A stretch of 64,000 nt of DNA, taken from positions 3,038,001 to 3,102,000 of the forward strand of contig NZ_CP029642.1 in NCBI RefSeq assembly GCF_003268655.1. Direction: 5' to 3'. The DNA comes from Arthrobacter dokdonellae (GTDB lineage Bacteria; Actinomycetota; Actinomycetes; Actinomycetales; Micrococcaceae). This document shows, in pieces, positions 60,255-64,000 of the stretch (its first letter is position 1; each line of letters starts with the position of its first letter). The notes under the pieces were generated by a model. That model was given only the letters and a program-made list of their open reading frames with translations, searched no databases and was not told the DNA's origin. The position numbers were made by a program, and so were the translations under genes.

Positions 60255-60797
60255 TGACGCCATCGCCTCGAATGAACATCGAGAGTCCCAACGCGCACGC
60301 CGAAACTGAGGTGACTGGGCACTCGACGCCCATCTGCCTCCGAGTGCTTCGGCGGATTCACCACGTGCCGCCGGATGCGTGGTCATCGAACGCCGCGACG
60401 TAGCCCCCTCCCCCACCGCGCCCGCTGAAGCAAGGGGACCCGTAGGAAAGTGCGCCGCCAGTCGAGCCGCGCGGCGCACCTGCACCTTTGATCCTTGGCG
60501 CGTATGCCCCATAGCCGGCCCGGCGAGCGTGATGATTGACGAGTTTGCGATCAAGCCTCCCGGGCGAAACGGCATCAAAAGGCACACTACGTGGCACGCC
60601 CCGTCGAAGTCGATCCCCAGTGAGGGGAGAGCCTCCTTGTCCAGCCGGGTCAAGCCCTGGGTGGACTACCGGTCCCTGTGGCTTTTGAAGAGCCACAATG
60701 CAATCGCAGAACGCACCACCAGCGTCCGACGGTCCGTCAAGCCCGGAAGGACTGGCCCTGCCGCGACAGATTCCGGAGGCACGCGTAGTATGCCGAT
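60255..60797. other. Gap with nothing recognised
   Basis: About 540 bp between two broken genes. No supported gene, RNA or repeat was recognised. Confidence 0.5.
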
Positions 60798-61293
60798 ATG
60801 ACCAGCAGGGAGACCGGTGGAGGGGAAGCTCGAAAGCCGGCCAGGCGCACCGACGCGCACGAAGGTGCCCCCTTCACTTTGCCGGCGGCCATGACAGGCA
60901 CGGCAAGCCCCGCGAAAGCGGCGGTCGGCGACAAGCCGGTCTTCGCATACATCGCCAGCCTGCCACAGCCGCAACGGGGCATCGCCGAAGCTGTCGACGC
61001 TCTGGCGGCCAAGTCGCTCCCGGGCCTGCAGCGGTCCGTGAAGTGGGGGCATGGCGTACTACGGCGTCGGCGACGGCTGGAACTTTAGCTGTGGCGGCTT
61101 TGCCACCCACGTCAAACTCATGTTTATCAATGGCGCGACGCTCGATCCGGTTCCGCCGGTGACACCCGTCGGGATGGGCAAGGCGGCACGAGGCGTTGAG
61201 ATTGAATCCTTGGACGGCATCGATGAACACCAGATTACGGCCTGGATGGCACAGGCCGCGTCCGTGCCCGGCGTTGGGGGCAAGAAACATTGA
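60798..61293 (+). pseudogene. Frameshifted DUF1801 gene
   Basis: The first frame encodes KPVFAYIASLPQPQRGIAEAVDALAAKSLPGLQRSVKWG, then a run of five G at 61047-61051 shifts the frame. The other frame continues MAYYGVGDGWNFSCGGFATHVKLMFINGATLDPVPPVTPVGMGKAARGVE and ends DEHQITAWMAQAASVPGVGGKKH at 61291-61293. Both halves are well conserved, so the break is recent: a one-base gain in a G run, or a sequencing error. DUF1801 proteins (YdhG type) have unknown function. Confidence 0.8.
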
Positions 61294-61468
61294 GGTAGGG
61301 GATGCTGCCAAAGTGGGACGACCACTGGCCGCTCGAAACGCCGAAAACCACATACGCAGCGACATCCATTTGATCGTCCGCTGGGCACCCTTGAACGGAA
61401 CGAAAGACCCCATGCCGGGCGGCAGCTGGGTAGCATCAGGGGAAGCCATGGTCAGGGGGCGGACGTAA

Positions 61469-61930
61469 ATGTTTGAGCGCTTTACTGATCGGGCCAGGCG
61501 CGTTCTGGTGCTGGCACAGGAAGAGGCCCGCCTGCTCAACCACGATCACTTGGGGACGGAACACATCCTGGCCGGCCTCATCCGCGCAGGCGGCGGGGTT
61601 GCCGCAATGGCCCTTGAATCCTCGAATGTCTTCCTCGATGACGTTCGGAGACAGGTGCAGGGGATCGTCGGTCAGGGGCGGCAGCCCTGCAATGGGAGCA
61701 TCCCATTCACCGGCCATTCCAAAGCCGTGTTGGAGTTCTCGATGAGTGAGTCGATGATGCTCGAACACGACGACACTGACACCGAGCACATCCTGTTGGG
61801 CCTGATCCACGGCGGTGAAGGCGTGGCTGTGCAGGTGTTGGTGAAGCTTGGGGCCGATCCGAATGCGATCCGCCAGCAGGTCATCCGGATACTCGCCGGC
61901 TACCAAGGCGATGACGCCGACGACGACTGA
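61469..61930 (+). CDS. Free-standing ClpC N-domain protein
   Basis: 153-aa protein with two Clp-N repeats (about 1-70 and 78-150) identical in layout to the start of ClpC: MFERFTDRARRVLVLAQEEARLLNHDHLGTEHILAGLI, and the second LEHDDTDTEHILLGLIHGGEGVAVQVL. The AAA+ modules and the middle coil are absent. The domain binds substrate adaptors or phospho-Arg in ClpC. A free copy could be an adaptor or a competitor for ClpC. The second half has an insert GRQPCNGSIPFTGHSKAV. AGGGGG is the ribosome binding site. Only 175 bp after the DUF1801 gene. Confidence 0.87.
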   Translation: MFERFTDRARRVLVLAQEEARLLNHDHLGTEHILAGLIRAGGGVAAMALESSNVFLDDVRRQVQGIVGQGRQPCNGSIPFTGHSKAVLEFSMSESMMLEHDDTDTEHILLGLIHGGEGVAVQVLVKLGADPNAIRQQVIRILAGYQGDDADDD

Positions 61931-62390
61931 ACCAATGCCGAACCACAACTGCGACAGTGTCCTTGGGGTGAACTTCCGAGATAAACTGCGCAGGTCCGCA
62001 GCCGGTGGCATGCCATCCACCACGTCAATGGACCTGCAAACGGCCGCTCCGGCCTGACGGTTGATCGCTGGGCACCAGGTAGGAACTGCCGGAAGACTCG
62101 GTGGAGCGTTTCCAGTGCCCGACCTCAACAGCGAGGCAGAACCCGGTGGAGACCTGGAATCCTCGCACCCACATCAGCGCCTCGACCTCCGGTGCTGTGC
62201 CCACGTGACATTCGGGGGTTCATCGTGCGCGTGGCGGCCCGGTCGACGGACCAGTGCGCCAAGGCACCAGAACTACGTCAATTTTCTGTGGCCGCGGGTC
62301 ATTGTCCTGAGAACAAACCGGTGCTAAGCCGTAAATGAGCTTTGTACGGCATTCCTGGCACTCCAACCAGCCATTGATAGTAGGTGTGAG
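61931..62390. other. Gap with nothing recognised
   Basis: 460 bp between the Clp-N gene and the secreted protein gene. Several open frames without family features; should include a promoter for the latter. Confidence 0.5.
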
Positions 62391-64000
62391 ATGAGCATGT
62401 ACAAGTTTGGGCGCCGAGCCATCTGGACTGCCGCCGCGGCGGCGTTCGTCACGATTCTCGGGGTCACGGGGGCCGGCTGGACGGTCTCGAGTGAGGCCCA
62501 GGCGGGCGCACCGCCCACACAGTCACAGGGGGAGCTGGACTGCAACGGCCACAGCACCATCCAGCAACCTGTGCGGGCATCCATGAACTGCACGGACATA
62601 GCCGGAATTGCGGGCGTCGACAACGCCAATACCTGGGGCGGCCGTTTCTACGACAATGGCTACTACATTGGCCATGACGAACCTGATCTGACGTTCCTTT
62701 CGTCGCGTCCGGGAACCGGCAACAACGTGACGTGGCTTGAGAAGCTGGGTTCCGATCCAAAGGCCGCGCCCACCGTGGCCAGTCCTGGGTCTGACGTGGC
62801 ACACTGGTTTGAACTCTCGCCGGCTCCCTGGTTCTCCATGGCGATGTGCGACGCAAATTCCTATCCTCAGCAGGCCTGCGCACCCCAGAGTGATGCCAAT
62901 GCACCGTCCGCAAGTTACGAAGGCAGCGGCTCCGCATTCATGGAAATGCAGTTTTACCCGCCAGGGTTCGCGCCGTTCTCCGAATCCGTCAGCTGTGACA
63001 ACGCGCATTGGTGCGCGGCCCTGACCATTGACAGTCTGGAATGCACCTTGGGATTCGCCTCCTGCAATCCGGCCTGCGAGGAACCGGTCAACTTCGCCTT
63101 CATCCAAACGAACGGCGTTCCCACCGGGCCGCCAAGCCCCCAGTTGTCGAACACCGCAACATTCACCCCGAACCGCAACACTCTGTTGATGAATCCCGGT
63201 GACACGGTGGCGGTCTCGATGAAGAACGCCCCTGTTCCGCACGGCGGAGGCAATGCGTTCAAAGTCAATGTCACGGACTTCACGACTCATCAAACCGGTT
63301 ATATGCAGGCATCGGCCGCGAACGGTTTCCAAAGAACGTCCATCGCCGATTGCTCGGGCACCCCGACGAACTTCCAGCCCGAGTACTCCACCGCGTCAAA
63401 GGCCAACATCGTTCCGTGGGCGGCGCTGCAAACAAACATCAGCACCGAATTTGAAACCGGCCATTTCGAGGCCTGCACAGCGGTTTCCGATGCCGTCTTC
63501 AACGGTCTGGGCGGCGCGGGCGACCCGGTCTACAATGAGTGCACGAGCCCCTATGAGACCACCTCGGACACCGGCACCGCGGAGCTAGGCGAGGCAGCGT
63601 GCTATCCGATTGGCGACACGCATGGCACACTGGGCACACCACCGAACCTCATCAGCGGTTGCATCGACAGCGTTTACCAAAACGGCGATCTTGACTTTGA
63701 CGGCACGCCGTACTGGCCGGAGTGGCCCACCAGCACCAGGGCTACCGCCAAGCTCCCGGCCAGTTTCATCCAGTCACCGCCAGTCAGCAGGGGCCGCCTG
63801 TATTCCTCCTTCATGTTCCAAACCGACCTGGCGCTGAGCGAGTCAAGCTGCACGGCAACGGACCTGAGTGGCTGTGCAGTTCCCGCACCAAGCAGCCCGG
63901 GGAACTTCTACCCCTACTGGAGTGTGGCTAAGTTGTTCGGTGGCGGCTGCGCCATCGAATTCGGCAATGTGTCCGGCCCCGGTGCCAACGATTTCGGCAA
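62391..64000 (+). CDS. Large secreted Cys-rich protein of unknown function, 3' end outside the window
   Basis: The frame from ATG 62391 is open through the last base (536 codons). Residues 1-38 form a signal peptide (FGRRAIWTAAAAAFVTILGVTGAGWTV, ending SEAQA). The mature part has 17 Cys, mainly in single spaced positions, and many aromatic residues: TWGGRFYDNGYYIGHDEPDLTF, then MCDANSYPQQACAP, then GFASCNPACEEPVNFAFIQTNG. Asp/Asn/Gly-rich patches recall extracellular beta-rich or enzyme-like proteins. No family is recognised. GTGTGAG precedes the ATG; ATG 62397 is an alternative. Confidence 0.82.
   Translation, partial: MSMYKFGRRAIWTAAAAAFVTILGVTGAGWTVSSEAQAGAPPTQSQGELDCNGHSTIQQPVRASMNCTDIAGIAGVDNANTWGGRFYDNGYYIGHDEPDLTFLSSRPGTGNNVTWLEKLGSDPKAAPTVASPGSDVAHWFELSPAPWFSMAMCDANSYPQQACAPQSDANAPSASYEGSGSAFMEMQFYPPGFAPFSESVSCDNAHWCAALTIDSLECTLGFASCNPACEEPVNFAFIQTNGVPTGPPSPQLSNTATFTPNRNTLLMNPGDTVAVSMKNAPVPHGGGNAFKVNVTDFTTHQTGYMQASAANGFQRTSIADCSGTPTNFQPEYSTASKANIVPWAALQTNISTEFETGHFEACTAVSDAVFNGLGGAGDPVYNECTSPYETTSDTGTAELGEAACYPIGDTHGTLGTPPNLISGCIDSVYQNGDLDFDGTPYWPEWPTSTRATAKLPASFIQSPPVSRGRLYSSFMFQTDLALSESSCTATDLSGCAVPAPSSPGNFYPYWSVAKLFGGGCAIEFGNVSGPGANDFG

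Noticed and set aside
59763..60653. 296-codon minus-strand frame opposite the ECF41 remnant
   Set aside because: It is opposite clearly recognisable sigma-factor and SnoaL sequence, so it is a shadow.
62523..63332. Minus-strand 269-codon frame opposite the secreted Cys-rich protein
   Set aside because: The plus-strand frame has a signal peptide and runs open for over 1,600 bases; the minus one has no features.

Overview
The window is high-GC chromosomal DNA from an actinobacterium, most likely Arthrobacter or a close relative in the Micrococcaceae. This rests on codon use, many GTG and overlapping ATGA/GTGA starts, a mycothiol-type thiol chemistry (Rv2466c-like nitroreductase, actinobacterial ArsC), a monoderm Tad/Flp pilus set without a secretin, and families typical of this group (DUF2254, DUF6766, CsbD). 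No rRNA, tRNA, CRISPR array or intact mobile element was recognised. Both ends cut through genes.

Layout. 1-1710: 5'-truncated CitA/DcuS-type sensor kinase and its response regulator. 2553-3506: Tat-exported ferritin-like protein. 3693-5375 (minus): cupredoxin lipoprotein with two small membrane proteins. 5758-8744: SRPBCC protein, mycothiol-nitroreductase-like DsbA protein, TetR and an orphan ECF sigma factor. 9613-12761: three paralogous MarR regulators, with a fossil IS481 transposase between the first two. 13014-20761: complete tight-adherence pilus operon (flp, tadE, tadG-like, cpaB, cpaE, cpaF/tadA, tadB, tadC, prepilin peptidase). 20915-22045: decayed matrixin-type protease and one copy of a dispersed repeat whose other copy is at 1969-2280.

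22283-27239 is an arsenic island: arsN1-like acetyltransferase and arsR face acr3, arsC, a decayed trxB, a 19-residue polypeptide with three Cys-Cys pairs behind a very strong ribosome binding site, a hairpin, and a flavin monooxygenase. The Cys-pair mini-gene is the most unusual element of the window. 27254-30824 holds stress and hypothetical genes, a monooxygenase and fossils (tetR fragment, transposase tail, gluconokinase). 31152-37013 encodes a 1,953-residue secreted glycosidase that joins a GH84 beta-N-acetylglucosaminidase to a GH59 galactocerebrosidase-type module. 37590-39370: ArsR-SRPBCC fusion and a double VOC protein. 39833-44675: LysR regulator, tartrate/D-malate dehydrogenase, dicarboxylate symporter and glycerate kinase, which together form a route from tartrate to 2-phosphoglycerate.

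45259-49369: LapA-domain protein, cation/proton antiporter (followed by a duplicated fragment of an antiporter C-terminus) and DUF2254 protein. 49370-53888 (minus): DUF6766 protein, TetR plus FAD monooxygenase behind a perfect operator, and a phospholipase D-like protein. 54351-58147: TetR divergent from an amino-acid permease translationally coupled to a serine beta-lactamase-fold hydrolase. 59190-61930: truncated carboxymuconolactone decarboxylase fused head to tail with a broken ECF41 sigma factor, a frameshifted DUF1801 gene and a free-standing ClpC N-domain protein. 62391-64000: start of a large secreted Cys-rich protein of unknown function.

The window is rich in gene fossils (at least ten), so it looks like an accessory region with repeated insertion, duplication and decay around a few well-kept operons (tad, ars, tartrate, GH84-GH59).
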